Below are positions 8,932-18,300 of a stretch of 64,000 nt of DNA, piece by piece. A model generated the notes under the pieces. The model made no database searches, had not been told where the DNA came from, and saw only the letters and a program-made list of their open reading frames with translations. Source of the stretch: Myxococcus fulvus (GTDB lineage: Bacteria > Myxococcota > Myxococcia > Myxococcales > Myxococcaceae); the NCBI RefSeq assembly GCF_900111765.1, contig NZ_FOIB01000010.1, positions 124,001-188,000 on the forward strand, given 5' to 3'. Position numbers and translations under genes: made by a program. Each line of letters opens with the position of its first letter. The first letter of the stretch is position 1.

Positions 8932-9903
8932 TCAGCGCGCCGTGCGCAGGGCCGGGAGCACGTGCTCCGCGAACGCGTCGATGAAGCGCTCCTGCCCGCG
9001 GTTGACGTTGTGCAGGTACAGGTGGCTGAAGCCGAGCTTCACGTCCTCGGCGAGCCAGTCGACGTGGCGCTGGAGGCTGGAGGAGACCCGCACGTGTCCC
9101 TCCAAATCCTTCGGCTGGACGGTGCGCGCCAGCTCCTGGAACTGCGCGGGCGAGCGCAGGTCCGTGAGCACGGAGCTGGCGAAGATGTTCGTGGCCCACT
9201 GCTCCATCGCGTCCTGGAGCGCGGCCTGCTCGTCCTGGGCCCAGGAGAGCTGCACCTTGAGGAACATCGGCTTGCCCTCGCCGCCACCCCGGTGGAAGGC
9301 CTCCACCATCTTCCGCAGCTCGTCCGGAGGCTTGCTCACGGTGATGAGCGCGTCCGCCCAGCTGCCCACCCACTCGGCGGTCTTTGGCGTTATCGCCGCG
9401 CCCACCAGCAGGGGCGCCTGCTGGGGCCTCGAGTAGAGCTTCGCCTCCTCCACCCGGACGAGGCCCCGGTGCGTCACCGTCTCGCCGCGGAAGAGCGCGC
9501 GCATGATGTCCACGCACTCGCGCAGGCGCGCGTTGCGCAGGTCCTTCGGGGGCCAGGGCTCCCCGGTGATGCCCTCGTTGACGAACTGCCCGCTGCCCAG
9601 GGCGGCCCAGGCGCGGCCCGGGAACATCTCCGCGAGCGTGCCCAGGGCTTGCGCGATGAGGGCCGGGTGATAACGCTGTCCGGGAGCGTTCACCACGCCC
9701 AGGCTGGACAGCCGCGTGGTGGCGAGCGCCGCGCCCATCCAGCTCCACGAGAAGCCGCTGTGTCCCTGCGCGTCGCTCCAGGGGTGGAAGTGGTCCGAGT
9801 TGAGCGCGGCCGTGAAGCCCGCGGCGTCGGCCCGGCGCACCAGGCGCAACAACTCACTGGGAGGAAACTGCTCATGGGAGGCGTGGTAACCGAGCGTGAG
9901 CAT
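8932..9903 (-). CDS. LLM-class flavin-dependent oxidoreductase (TIGR03885-like)
   Basis: 323 residues forming a luciferase-like TIM barrel. It starts at the conserved LGYHASHEQF, with NSDHFHPW in the place where F420/FMN enzymes carry the substrate-side loop, and GSGQFVNEGITG for cofactor phosphate binding. The pattern matches the subfamily called probable non-F420 flavinoid oxidoreductase (TIGR03885), which probably uses FMN; the substrate is unknown. It is divergent from the GH13 gene across 133 bp. In my recollection, members of this subfamily often neighbour trehalose-synthase-like GH13 genes, which suggests a functional link, but this is not provable here. Confidence 0.82.
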   Translation of the reverse strand: MLTLGYHASHEQFPPSELLRLVRRADAAGFTAALNSDHFHPWSDAQGHSGFSWSWMGAALATTRLSSLGVVNAPGQRYHPALIAQALGTLAEMFPGRAWAALGSGQFVNEGITGEPWPPKDLRNARLRECVDIMRALFRGETVTHRGLVRVEEAKLYSRPQQAPLLVGAAITPKTAEWVGSWADALITVSKPPDELRKMVEAFHRGGGEGKPMFLKVQLSWAQDEQAALQDAMEQWATNIFASSVLTDLRSPAQFQELARTVQPKDLEGHVRVSSSLQRHVDWLAEDVKLGFSHLYLHNVNRGQERFIDAFAEHVLPALRTAR

Positions 9904-10036
9904 GCGCGCGCACGTTGGTGCCGCCCGCGCGCCGTCGCGAGCCCCTCGTGTCCATGACTGTGCGCTGTCGCACGCATGACGCGCCCCCCGGTGCGCCCTT
10001 CGTCCAGCATCTCCACCTTCGCCTCAGGGGAGACAG

Positions 10037-11686
10037 ATGATTCAGGACCTCTGGTACAAGAACGCGGTCATCTACTGCCTGGACGTCGAGACGTTCATGG
10101 ACGGCAACGGCGATGGCGTGGGCGACTTCGGCGGGCTCCAACGCCGGCTCGACTACCTGGCGGGCCTGGGCGTGACGTGCCTGTGGTTGACGCCCTTCCA
10201 CCCCTCGCCCAACCGCGACAACGGGTATGACATCACGGACCACTACGGCGTGGACCCGCGGCTGGGGAGCCTGGGGGACTTCGTGGAGTTCACCCACCAG
10301 GCCAAGCAGCGCGGCCTGCGCGTCATCATCGACCTGGTCCTCAACCACACGAGCGACAAGCACCCCTGGTTCCAGGCCGCGAGCAAGGACCGGAACAGCC
10401 GCTTCCACGACTTCTACGTGTGGTCCGACAAGAAGCCGAAGGACGCGCACAAGGGCATGGTGTTCCCGGGCTCGCAGCACACCACGTGGACGTACGCGCC
10501 CGGCGTGAAGCGCTGGTACTTCCACCGCTTCTTCCCCTTCCAGCCCGAGCTGAACATCGCCCACCCCGCGGTGCGCGAGGAGCTGCTCAAGGTGATGGGA
10601 TACTGGCTGCAACTGGGCGTGTCCGGCTTCCGGGTGGACGCGGTGCCCTTCCTGGTGGAGCTCAAGGGCATGCGCAACCACGGCATCGAGGACCCGTACG
10701 AGCTGTTGGACCGGATGCGCGAGTTCCTCTCCTGGAGGAGCGGCGACGCCATCCTCCTGGCCGAGGCCAACGTCACCATGGACGAGGTGATGAACTTCTT
10801 CGGCAAGGACGGGGACCGGATGCAGATGGTCTTCAACTTCTCCGCGAACCAGAGCTACTTCCTCTCGCTGGTGACGGAGGACGCGACGCCGCTCGTGGAG
10901 TCCTTGCGCTCGGCGCCCAGGCTGCCGCACCTGGCGCAGTGGGCGAACTTCCTGCGCAACCATGACGAGCTGGACCTGGGGCGGCTGCCCGCGAAGGCTC
11001 GCAAGCGCGTCTTCGCGGAGCTGGGCCCGGAGCCGAGGATGCAGTTGTACGAGCGCGGCCTGCGGCGGCGGCTGGCGCCCATGCTGGCGGGGGACCGGCG
11101 GCGGCTGGATGTGTCGTTCAGCCTGATGTTGTCGCTGCCGGGGACGCCGGTGCTCTGGTACGGCGACGAGCTGGGCATGGGCGAGGACCTGTCCTTGCAC
11201 GAGCGCCAGAGCGTGCGCACGCCCATGCAATGGGCTGACGAGCCGCACGGTGGCTTCACCCGCGCCGAGGAGCCCTTCCGTCCCGTGGTGGAGCGGGCGC
11301 CGCATGGCTACCGGCAGGTGAACGTCGAGCACCAGCGCAGGGACCCGGGCTCGCTGCTCAACTGGATGGAGCGCATGGTGCGCATGCGCAAGGAGTGTCC
11401 GGAGCTGGGGTGGGGCGCGTGGCGGTTGTTGAGCGTGAGGAACAAGAACGTGCTCGCGCTGCGGTACGACTGGAAGGGCGAGACGCTGGTGACGCTGCAC
11501 AACCTGTCCGGCAAGGCCTGCGAGGTGGGCTTCTCCCCGGGAGGGCCTCCGGCGCGGCTGGTCCACCTGCTGTCGGAGGACCACTCCTCGCCGGGCAAGA
11601 CGGGGCGCCACCGCGTGACGCTGGAGGGGTACGGGTACCGGTGGTACCGGATGGAGCAGCGACTGGCTCCGCCCGCCACGGATTGA
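10037..11686 (+). CDS. GH13 alpha-amylase/trehalose synthase-like enzyme
   Basis: 549 residues with the GH13 TIM-barrel signatures in order. Conserved region I is VIIDLVLNHTS. The nucleophile Asp201 lies in GFRVDAVP, the acid/base Glu243 in LLAEAN, and the transition-state Asp310 in RNHDEL. The N-terminal WYKNAVIYCLDVETF is close to the trehalose synthase (TreS) opening WYKDAVIYEV. Expected activity is alpha-glucosyl transfer or maltose/trehalose interconversion in the cytoplasm. The C-terminal ~110 residues form the usual beta-sandwich domain. No maltokinase is fused or adjacent. A GGGGAGA ribosome site precedes the ATG. The exact specificity is uncertain. Confidence 0.85.
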   Translation: MIQDLWYKNAVIYCLDVETFMDGNGDGVGDFGGLQRRLDYLAGLGVTCLWLTPFHPSPNRDNGYDITDHYGVDPRLGSLGDFVEFTHQAKQRGLRVIIDLVLNHTSDKHPWFQAASKDRNSRFHDFYVWSDKKPKDAHKGMVFPGSQHTTWTYAPGVKRWYFHRFFPFQPELNIAHPAVREELLKVMGYWLQLGVSGFRVDAVPFLVELKGMRNHGIEDPYELLDRMREFLSWRSGDAILLAEANVTMDEVMNFFGKDGDRMQMVFNFSANQSYFLSLVTEDATPLVESLRSAPRLPHLAQWANFLRNHDELDLGRLPAKARKRVFAELGPEPRMQLYERGLRRRLAPMLAGDRRRLDVSFSLMLSLPGTPVLWYGDELGMGEDLSLHERQSVRTPMQWADEPHGGFTRAEEPFRPVVERAPHGYRQVNVEHQRRDPGSLLNWMERMVRMRKECPELGWGAWRLLSVRNKNVLALRYDWKGETLVTLHNLSGKACEVGFSPGGPPARLVHLLSEDHSSPGKTGRHRVTLEGYGYRWYRMEQRLAPPATD

Positions 11687-11724
11687 GGTCGGGTTCATGC
11701 GGGCCGCCGGGGTAAGGTGGCCGC

Positions 11725-12429
11725 ATGCGTGGTGCTTCGACGGTGGGGACGAGGATTCTCGCGGGAGTCGGTGTCCTGGGCGCGGTGGGGTTCCTCCTGT
11801 GCCTGGACACGGGCCCGGTCGAGGCCCGCCTGGTGACCAAGTCGCTGCCGATGCTCTGCCTGCTGTTGTGGCTGTGGCCGCCCCGGGAGCGCTATGCGCG
11901 ACTGATTTTCGCGGGGCTGGGGCTGTCGCTGCTGGGTGACGTGCTGCTGGACGCGAGCAAGGCGCTGTTCCTCCCGGGGCTGGGGGCGTTCCTGCTGGCC
12001 CATGTGAGCTACACGGCCGCGTACCTCTGTGCGACGCGCGAGCTCCGGTGGGGGAGGGCGCTGCCGTTCCTGGTGTTGGCGGTGGGAGCGGGCGTCGTGC
12101 TGGGGCCTCACCTGGGCGCCATGGCCGTGCCGGTGACGGCGTATGTCGTGGTCATCTGCACGATGACCTGGCGCGCGGCGGCGCTGCTGGGCGCGTCTGG
12201 ACTGACACGACGGGAGCAGGGGTTCGCGTTCGCGGGGGCGCTGCTGTTCGCCCTCAGCGACGGAGTGCTCGCGGTGAAGCTCTTCGTGACGCCGGTGAAC
12301 GGGGGCAGTTACGTCATCATGCTGACGTACTGGGCCGCGCAGTGGTGCATCGCCTCTTCCGCGCGCGGCCCCGTGGCCTGGCCAGGTCCTGGTGGGATGA
12401 CTACTGCGCCTCCATCAACAGGAAGCTGA
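11725..12429 (+). CDS. YhhN/TMEM86 family lysoplasmalogenase-like membrane protein
   Basis: 234 residues with about eight hydrophobic helices. The family's acidic signature is visible: LGLSLLGDVLLD in one helix and FALSDGVLAVKLF in another. TMEM86B hydrolyses the vinyl-ether bond of lysoplasmalogens, and myxobacteria make plasmalogens as developmental lipids, so that role is plausible here but inferred. The gene starts 38 bp after the GH13 stop and could be cotranscribed. Its 3' end overlaps the convergent lipoprotein gene by 29 bp. Confidence 0.75.
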   Translation: MRGASTVGTRILAGVGVLGAVGFLLCLDTGPVEARLVTKSLPMLCLLLWLWPPRERYARLIFAGLGLSLLGDVLLDASKALFLPGLGAFLLAHVSYTAAYLCATRELRWGRALPFLVLAVGAGVVLGPHLGAMAVPVTAYVVVICTMTWRAAALLGASGLTRREQGFAFAGALLFALSDGVLAVKLFVTPVNGGSYVIMLTYWAAQWCIASSARGPVAWPGPGGMTTAPPSTGS

Positions 12430-13795
12430 AGTCCGCGGAGCCGTCACCGCTGGCCTTGGGGGCCTGGCCGTGGCAGCCCAGGCAGCTCGCGGTGGATTGG
12501 ATGTAGGTCTCCATCGTGGTGTTGGCGAGCACGGGCGGCGTGCCCTGCGGCGCGCCTCCGGTGGCCCACTGGGTGCTGATGAGCTGGTAGTTCTCCCAGA
12601 CGGAGCCCTTGAGCAGCGCGCGGTAGTACGCGTTGAGGCCCGCGTCGGCCTGGATGGGCGTGGTGCGCGTCACCTGCACGGGGGCGTTGAGCGGCCCGCC
12701 GTCGGGCGCGAGCTCCGTGTAGGGCGCCTTCGCCGTCTGCGTATTGGGCGTGCAGTTCCCCGTGCAGTGCGGGTTGAAGAACGAGGACGTGGTGTTGTCC
12801 ACGTGCTCGAAGGTGGACCAGAACCAGGTCTGCTGCGTGTCCGTCTTGTGGATGATGTGCAGGCCGACCAGGCCCACGGTGACGGGGTTGGCGCCGGGGC
12901 TCGGGTCTCCGGCGTCATCGTTGAAGACCCACGCCTGGCGCATGAAGAAGCGCTTGCCGGAAATCTCCTGCGGGGAGAGCACCTTCCACGACGCCTTCAC
13001 CTCCATGGCGCCCACCGGGCCGCACGGCTTGCCGTTGCACGGGCCCGGGTTCTGGTTGGCGCCGGTGGGGAAGGAGATGGTGACGCCCTTTTGCCCCGCG
13101 GCGTTCCAGAGGTTGTTGGTGATGAGGTAGTTGTACTCGTCCTGGTTGAGGCGCTTCTCGTAGCGCACGAAGCGGCCGTTCTGGTCCGTCAGCGGGCCAC
13201 CGACGGCCTGCTCGATGTCCGGGAGCTTCTCTCCGATGGCGGCCGAGGCCTTGGAGGTGCTGAGCAGCAGCTTGTGCACTCCGGTGTTCAGCGCCTGGAG
13301 GCGACCGGGCTCCAGCAGCTTCGTGCGCTGGCGCAGCTTCGTCTCGAAGGCCGCAGGCGTATTGAAGCTGCACCACGCGCCGGGCTTGCTCCCGGGCGGC
13401 ACGAACATGTCCAGGTCATCCGGGTAGGTCTCCCAGACGGTGGGCCCCTGTCCGCTGAGGATGCTGGTCTGGGTATTGGCCGTGCATGACGAGGGATTCG
13501 CGGGCCAGTTGAGCGCGATGAACGTGTTCCACGAATACACATCCACGTCGGATTGGAACTCACCGAAGCGGGGACACGCGTTGGCGGGGACGACGGCGAG
13601 CGCGGGGTTGATGGCCGTGGCGCACGTCGAGCCGGGACAGGTGGGGTCCGGGTTGCAGGCCTGGGGCAGCGGCGGGGCGTCCGTGGACCCGATGGGGCCC
13701 GGATTGGGGGAGGAGGTCGCACAGGCGATGATGGCCGCGCAGGCCAGCACACCGCCCACCAGCAGCTTCCCAGCGAAGGCAGACACGACGCGCAT
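12401..13795 (-). CDS. Lipoprotein with C-terminal CxxCH haem motif
   Basis: 464 residues with a lipoprotein-type signal peptide (hydrophobic stretch ending in IIAC at Cys25; Cys19 is an alternative) and a Ser/Pro linker rich in cysteines. A large domain without a recognised family follows, containing YSWNTFIALNWPA near its start. A single CLGCH motif at about residues 436-440 is a covalent haem-c attachment site, so the protein is probably a periplasmic or surface cytochrome-like lipoprotein. Such proteins are annotated as hypothetical cytochrome-c family proteins in myxobacteria. A GAGGTG site lies just before the ATG. Redox partner unknown. Confidence 0.68.
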   Translation of the reverse strand: MRVVSAFAGKLLVGGVLACAAIIACATSSPNPGPIGSTDAPPLPQACNPDPTCPGSTCATAINPALAVVPANACPRFGEFQSDVDVYSWNTFIALNWPANPSSCTANTQTSILSGQGPTVWETYPDDLDMFVPPGSKPGAWCSFNTPAAFETKLRQRTKLLEPGRLQALNTGVHKLLLSTSKASAAIGEKLPDIEQAVGGPLTDQNGRFVRYEKRLNQDEYNYLITNNLWNAAGQKGVTISFPTGANQNPGPCNGKPCGPVGAMEVKASWKVLSPQEISGKRFFMRQAWVFNDDAGDPSPGANPVTVGLVGLHIIHKTDTQQTWFWSTFEHVDNTTSSFFNPHCTGNCTPNTQTAKAPYTELAPDGGPLNAPVQVTRTTPIQADAGLNAYYRALLKGSVWENYQLISTQWATGGAPQGTPPVLANTTMETYIQSTASCLGCHGQAPKASGDGSADFSFLLMEAQ

Positions 13796-13933
13796 GAATC
13801 ACCTCGGGGTGTGAGGAGACGAAGGCGCGTGAGGCTATTGCAAGGGGGAGGCCCGGGGTGGGGAGGGGTTCCAACCTCCCGGAAGAGGTGGACTCCTCCA
13901 CATCCCCTGGGCCTCGGGCGTTGCTTCGAGACG

Positions 13934-13960
13934 CGCTTGCGTCGAGCGGTGACGCAAGCG
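13934..13960 (-). terminator. Terminator hairpin downstream of gapN
   Basis: A perfect 10-bp stem (13934-13943 with 13951-13960) and a 7-nt loop lie about 40 nt beyond the gapN stop. A second hairpin at 13982-14004 (GACCC-A-GGGG, loop AAA, symmetric arm) abuts the stop codon itself, so termination may be two-step. Confidence 0.65.
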
Positions 13961-14002
13961 GGTGGGCAACGAGTTCAACCAGACCCAGGGGAAACCCCAG
14001 GG

Positions 14003-15619
14003 TCAGAACAGGAAGTCCGTCGTCAGGAAGTCCGACTCCCGCCGGGTGAGGATGGATTGCACCAGGTGGGTGTTGGCCGGCGTCGTCTTCGTGGCGACGA
14101 GCGTGCGGATGGAGAACACGCGCAGCGCGTCCGCGACGGACAGCGTGCCCTCGGCGGAGTCCTTGCGCCCGTTGAAGGGGAAGGTGTCCGGCCCACGCTG
14201 GCACTGGCAGTTGAGATTGATGCGGCCCACCTGATTGGAGAACGCGTCGATGAACCGGCCGATGCGCGCCGAATCCTGGCCGAACAGGCTGAGCTGCTGG
14301 CCGAACTGGGACTCCACCACCAGCTGGATGACCTCCTCGTCCCGGTCGAACACCATCACCGGCACCACCGGTCCGAACTGCTCCTCGCTCGACAGCCGCA
14401 TGTCCCGCGTCACCGGGTACACCACCGCGGGCGCGAAGAACGAGTGCGACGACTGGCCTCCGGTGGCGTTCACCACCCGCGCGCCCTTGGACACGGCGTC
14501 ATCCACCAGGCCCTTCAGGTAGTCCGCCTTGCCGGGCTCCGGCAGGGGGGTGATCGCCACACCCGGCTCCCACGGCATGCCGGGCTTGAGCGCGTCCACC
14601 GCGGCGGTGAGCTTCTTCAGGAACACGTCCGCGATGCTCCGGTGCACCACGAGCAGCTTGAGCGCCGTGCAGCGCTGGCCGTTGAAGGAGAGCGCGCCGG
14701 TGATGCACTCCTTCACCGCGTTCTCCAGGTCCGCGTCCTCCAGGATGATGGCCGGGTTCTTCGCGTCCAGTCCGAGCACCGACTTGAGCCGGTGCGGCCG
14801 GGGGTGCATCCGCTTCAGCTCGCTGGCACCCCGGTTGGTGCCGATGAAGGCGAACAGGTCCACCTGCCCGCTCTCCATCAGCGCGCCCACCGTCTCGCGG
14901 CCCTTGCCGTAGATGATGTTGATGACCCCCGGCGGGAAGCAGTCGCGGAAGGCCTCCAGCAGCGGCCGGATGAGCAGCACGCCGAACTTCGCCGGCTTGA
15001 AGACCACCGTGTTGCCCATCAGCAGCGCGGGGAACAGCGTGCTGAACGTCTCGTTGAGCGGGTAGTTGTACGGCCCCATGCACAGCGCCACCCCCATGGG
15101 GGCCCGGCGAATCTGCGCCATGATGCCCTGGTCCTGCACGAAGCGGGACGAGGTGCGGTCCAGCTCCTTCAGCGCGCGCACCGTCTCCACGATGAGGTCG
15201 ACGGTGCGGTCGAACTCCTTCTCGGAGTCCGGCTGCGTCTTGCCAATCTCCCACATCAACAGGTTGACCACCGTGGCTCGCTGGGCGCGCATGGCCCCGA
15301 GGAAGCGCTCCACCGCCTCGATTCGCTCCGCCACCTTCATCGTCGGCCAGACGCCCCGGCCCGAGTCGTACGCCTTCACTGCCGCGGCGAGCGCCGCGAG
15401 CGACTCCCGCGAGGTGAGCTGCGGCGTGGCCCCGAGCACGCGCTGCTGGAGCCCCTCGGGCGTGCGGAGGAAGACGGGGCTTCGCACCGGGCTGAGGTCA
15501 CCCTCCCACAGCTTGAGCTCGCCACCCACCAGGTACTCCCGCTGCTCGAGATAGGCCGGGAGCCGCACACTGGAGGGGAGCTGCGCTTCGGTCGGGAAGA
15601 GGTCGGCGAGTGGCGTCAT
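14003..15619 (-). CDS. gapN: Non-phosphorylating NADP-dependent GAPDH-like aldehyde dehydrogenase
   Basis: A 538-residue ALDH-superfamily enzyme that should convert glyceraldehyde-3-phosphate to 3-phosphoglycerate with NADP+, giving NADPH without ATP. The catalytic cysteine is Cys317 in FNGQRCTALK. The cofactor loop reads MGPYNYPLNETF, and a late conserved block is RGPDTFPFNGRKDSAEG. At the place of the usual general-base Glu (34 residues before the Cys) the sequence is LGLDAKNP, with Gly283 where LELGGKNP has Glu. I recall LGL(E/D)AKNP in homologues of this subgroup, so it is likely a family trait. The start at 15619 has an AAGAAGG site upstream; a start 12 codons earlier is possible. It is divergent from the sensor kinase gene. 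Confidence 0.8.
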   Translation of the reverse strand: MTPLADLFPTEAQLPSSVRLPAYLEQREYLVGGELKLWEGDLSPVRSPVFLRTPEGLQQRVLGATPQLTSRESLAALAAAVKAYDSGRGVWPTMKVAERIEAVERFLGAMRAQRATVVNLLMWEIGKTQPDSEKEFDRTVDLIVETVRALKELDRTSSRFVQDQGIMAQIRRAPMGVALCMGPYNYPLNETFSTLFPALLMGNTVVFKPAKFGVLLIRPLLEAFRDCFPPGVINIIYGKGRETVGALMESGQVDLFAFIGTNRGASELKRMHPRPHRLKSVLGLDAKNPAIILEDADLENAVKECITGALSFNGQRCTALKLLVVHRSIADVFLKKLTAAVDALKPGMPWEPGVAITPLPEPGKADYLKGLVDDAVSKGARVVNATGGQSSHSFFAPAVVYPVTRDMRLSSEEQFGPVVPVMVFDRDEEVIQLVVESQFGQQLSLFGQDSARIGRFIDAFSNQVGRINLNCQCQRGPDTFPFNGRKDSAEGTLSVADALRVFSIRTLVATKTTPANTHLVQSILTRRESDFLTTDFLF

Positions 15620-15871
15620 GGCGGCCTTCTTAACGAGGCGCCTCTCTCCTGGCACCTCTTCCCGTGAAGGGCTGGGCTTCCGGAGCCGGGAGTGGGACCG
15701 GCCAGTCGACCCGACCCGGGAGGAGTACCTCTCCGCCCATGCGCGAGCTCGTGACGAGCCCCACCGTCAATCCGGGAGGCAGACGCGACGTGGGGATTGG
15801 GATGACGGGGCGCTCGCGAGAACCTCGCGCGTGATGACGTCCGCGTCCGCTGGTCGGAAAGGAGTCTCGCC
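15620..15871. promoter_or_regulatory. Divergent intergenic region, gapN / sensor kinase
   Basis: 252 bp between two outward-facing genes, so it must hold both promoters. I can point only to the two ribosome sites: AAGAAGG for gapN and AAAGGAG (15858-15864) for the kinase. No clear -35/-10 or sigma-54 element is visible. Confidence 0.45.
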
Positions 15872-18259
15872 TTGGTGCTCGAGGAGGAGGTCTCCCCCTC
15901 GCTGGGAGGCCTGCTGGCTCGGTGGGAGCCCGTCCTTCGGACGCGTCATGGGCTCCGGCTGGAGCAGTCAGGGCTTGCCTGCAGCGGGCTGGTCGAGACG
16001 CTGCCCGTGCTCCTGGAGGCGCTCGCCCGGGCGCTTCGGGACGACGCCCTTCCTCCCTCGGCCGAGGTGCTCCGGGACCTGCGCGTCGGACAGGCGGAGC
16101 GCTGGCATGCCCGCCCGGGCCTGGAAGCCTGCATGCTGGTCCAGGAGTACGGCCTGCTCCACGACTGCCTGCTCGAGCTGATGGAGGAGGCGGGCGTGAC
16201 GGCCACGTCGCGGCAGCTGCGCATCCTGGCCGCGGTCTTCTCCGAGGCGAGCACGGACGCGGTGGGGCGCCTGTCGTCGAGCCAGGAGGCCTCCGGGAGC
16301 GAGGCGTGGCTGCAGGCCATCATCGACCATGCGCCACCCGTCATCTTCGCCAAGGACGCGCAAGGCCGCTTCGTGCTGGTCAACCGGAGCTTCGAGGAGG
16401 CGCTGGGGAGGTCGCGCTCGAGCGTGCTCGGCAGGACGGACTTCGACCTGTTCCCCGCCGCCGTGGCCCAGCGCAACCGGGAGCACGACGACCGCGTGCG
16501 ACGGACGCTGCGGCCCTTGACGGCGGATGAGCACATCCCCGGCATCCAGGGCGTACGCACCTGGTTCGCCGTGAAGTTCCCGCTGCCCACCGTGGGCGAG
16601 CAGGGGCCCATCATCTGCGGCATCTCCACGGACATCACCGACTCGCGCCGCACCCACGAGGCGCTGCGCGAGAGCGAGGAGCGCTTCCGCCTGTTGATGG
16701 ACGCGGTGGAGGACTACGCCATCCTCCTGCTGGACCCGGAGGGCCGCGTGGTGAGCTGGAACGCGGGCGCCGAGCGGCTCACCGGGTGGAAGGAGCAGGA
16801 GGTGCTCGGGCGGCACTACGCGCTCTTCGCGCCCGAGGAGCAGGTGGCCCGGGGCGAGCCCCATCGACTGCTGCGCGAAGTGGCGGACGGCGGTCACTTC
16901 CGAGGCGAGCTACGACGCAAGCGGCGCGACGGCACGTGCTTCTGGGCGGACCTGGACATCGCCGCCGTGCGCGACGAGGCGGGGCGGCTGCGCGGGTTCG
17001 CCAACGTGGCGCGCGACATCACCGCGAAGAAGCAGAGCGAGACGGCCAGGGACTTCCTGTTGGAGGCGGGGCGGGTGCTCGCGGGCTCATTGGACCTGGA
17101 GACCACGCTGGGCGCCTTCGCGGGCCTGGTCGTGGAGCACATCTCCGACTACTGCGTGGTGGACCTGCTGGAGGCGAGCGGCCGGCTCGTCCGACAGGAG
17201 GCGGCGGCGAGGGCGCCCGAGCGGCGGGACCTCATCCGCCAGCTCCTGGCGTTCGCGCCACGGGCGGAGGGGGACAGTCCGCTGGCACGAGCGCTGGCGT
17301 TGGCGCAGCCCATCGTCGTGCCGGAGGTGACCTCCGCGGCGCTCGACAAGGTGTCCAACGACGCGGCGCATCGGGCGGTGCTGGAGGCGCTGGGGACGCG
17401 CTCCGCGGCGCTCGTGCCCGTGGTGTCACGCGGGCGCGCGCTGGGGCTCATCCACCTGGTGTGGACGCGGCGACATGACTCGCTGGAGATGGAGGCGCTG
17501 GTGGAGCTGGCCCGGGGCGTGGCGGACCGCGCGGCGGTGGCCATCGAGAACGCGCGGCTGTACCGCGAGGCCCGTGACGCCGTGCGCGTGCGCGAGGACG
17601 TGGTGGCCATCGTCAGCCATGACCTGCGCAACCCCTTGCATGCCATCCAGTTGACGGCGACGTCGTTGTTGCGCAAGGGCACCCTGCCGGAAGGGGGCGT
17701 GAAAGGGTTGGAGCGCATCATGGAGGCGACGCAGCGGGCCTCGCGCTTGATTCGGGACCTGCTGGACTTCACCCAGGCGCGCGCGGGGGAGCGCATCCCC
17801 ATCCGGCCGTGCGCCATGGACCTGCATGTGCTGGCGCGCAAGGTGGTGGACGAGGTGCTGCTCGCGCACCCGCGGCGCGACATCCAGGTGGACCTGCGGG
17901 GGAATGGGACGCTGGAGGCGGACGCGGACCGGCTGGCCCAGGTGGTCTCCAACCTGGTGGGCAACGCGCTCCAGCACAGCGCGCCGGACTCGTGCGTCCG
18001 CGTCCACCTGCGCGAGGCCGGGGACGGCGTGCTCCTGGAGGTCCACAACGTGGGCAACCCCATCGCGCCCGCGCTGCTGCCCACGCTGTTCGAGCCCTAT
18101 CGCCGCGGGCCGGAGGCGCGCTCCGGCCAGGGCAGCATCGGCCTGGGGCTCTACATCTCCCGACAAATCGTGCTGGGACATGGAGGCAGCATCGAGGTGT
18201 CCTCCAACGAGCGCGGCACCTGCTTCAAGGTGTGGCTGCCGCGCCGCCGGGGGCCCTGA
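15872..18259 (+). CDS. PAS-PAS-GAF sensor histidine kinase
   Basis: 795 residues, no transmembrane segment, so probably a cytoplasmic sensor. Order: an N-terminal helical domain (1-140) like the RsbR-type kinase N-terminus; PAS 1 (about 147-270, APPVIFAKDAQGRFVLVN); PAS 2 with PAC (about 278-400, ending VARDITAKKQ); GAF (about 400-560); HisKA with phospho-acceptor His in IVSHDLRNPLHAI (about residue 582); and a HATPase_c domain with N box and GLGLYISRQIV. The start is TTG at 15872 (GTG at 15875 is equally possible), fixed by AAAGGAG 7 nt upstream. No response regulator is adjacent, so it is an orphan kinase, as is usual in myxobacteria. Confidence 0.87.
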   Translation: MVLEEEVSPSLGGLLARWEPVLRTRHGLRLEQSGLACSGLVETLPVLLEALARALRDDALPPSAEVLRDLRVGQAERWHARPGLEACMLVQEYGLLHDCLLELMEEAGVTATSRQLRILAAVFSEASTDAVGRLSSSQEASGSEAWLQAIIDHAPPVIFAKDAQGRFVLVNRSFEEALGRSRSSVLGRTDFDLFPAAVAQRNREHDDRVRRTLRPLTADEHIPGIQGVRTWFAVKFPLPTVGEQGPIICGISTDITDSRRTHEALRESEERFRLLMDAVEDYAILLLDPEGRVVSWNAGAERLTGWKEQEVLGRHYALFAPEEQVARGEPHRLLREVADGGHFRGELRRKRRDGTCFWADLDIAAVRDEAGRLRGFANVARDITAKKQSETARDFLLEAGRVLAGSLDLETTLGAFAGLVVEHISDYCVVDLLEASGRLVRQEAAARAPERRDLIRQLLAFAPRAEGDSPLARALALAQPIVVPEVTSAALDKVSNDAAHRAVLEALGTRSAALVPVVSRGRALGLIHLVWTRRHDSLEMEALVELARGVADRAAVAIENARLYREARDAVRVREDVVAIVSHDLRNPLHAIQLTATSLLRKGTLPEGGVKGLERIMEATQRASRLIRDLLDFTQARAGERIPIRPCAMDLHVLARKVVDEVLLAHPRRDIQVDLRGNGTLEADADRLAQVVSNLVGNALQHSAPDSCVRVHLREAGDGVLLEVHNVGNPIAPALLPTLFEPYRRGPEARSGQGSIGLGLYISRQIVLGHGGSIEVSSNERGTCFKVWLPRRRGP

Positions 18260-18300
18260 ACCCGGGCTGACTGGGATTGCCGCGTGCGACGCGGCCTCCC

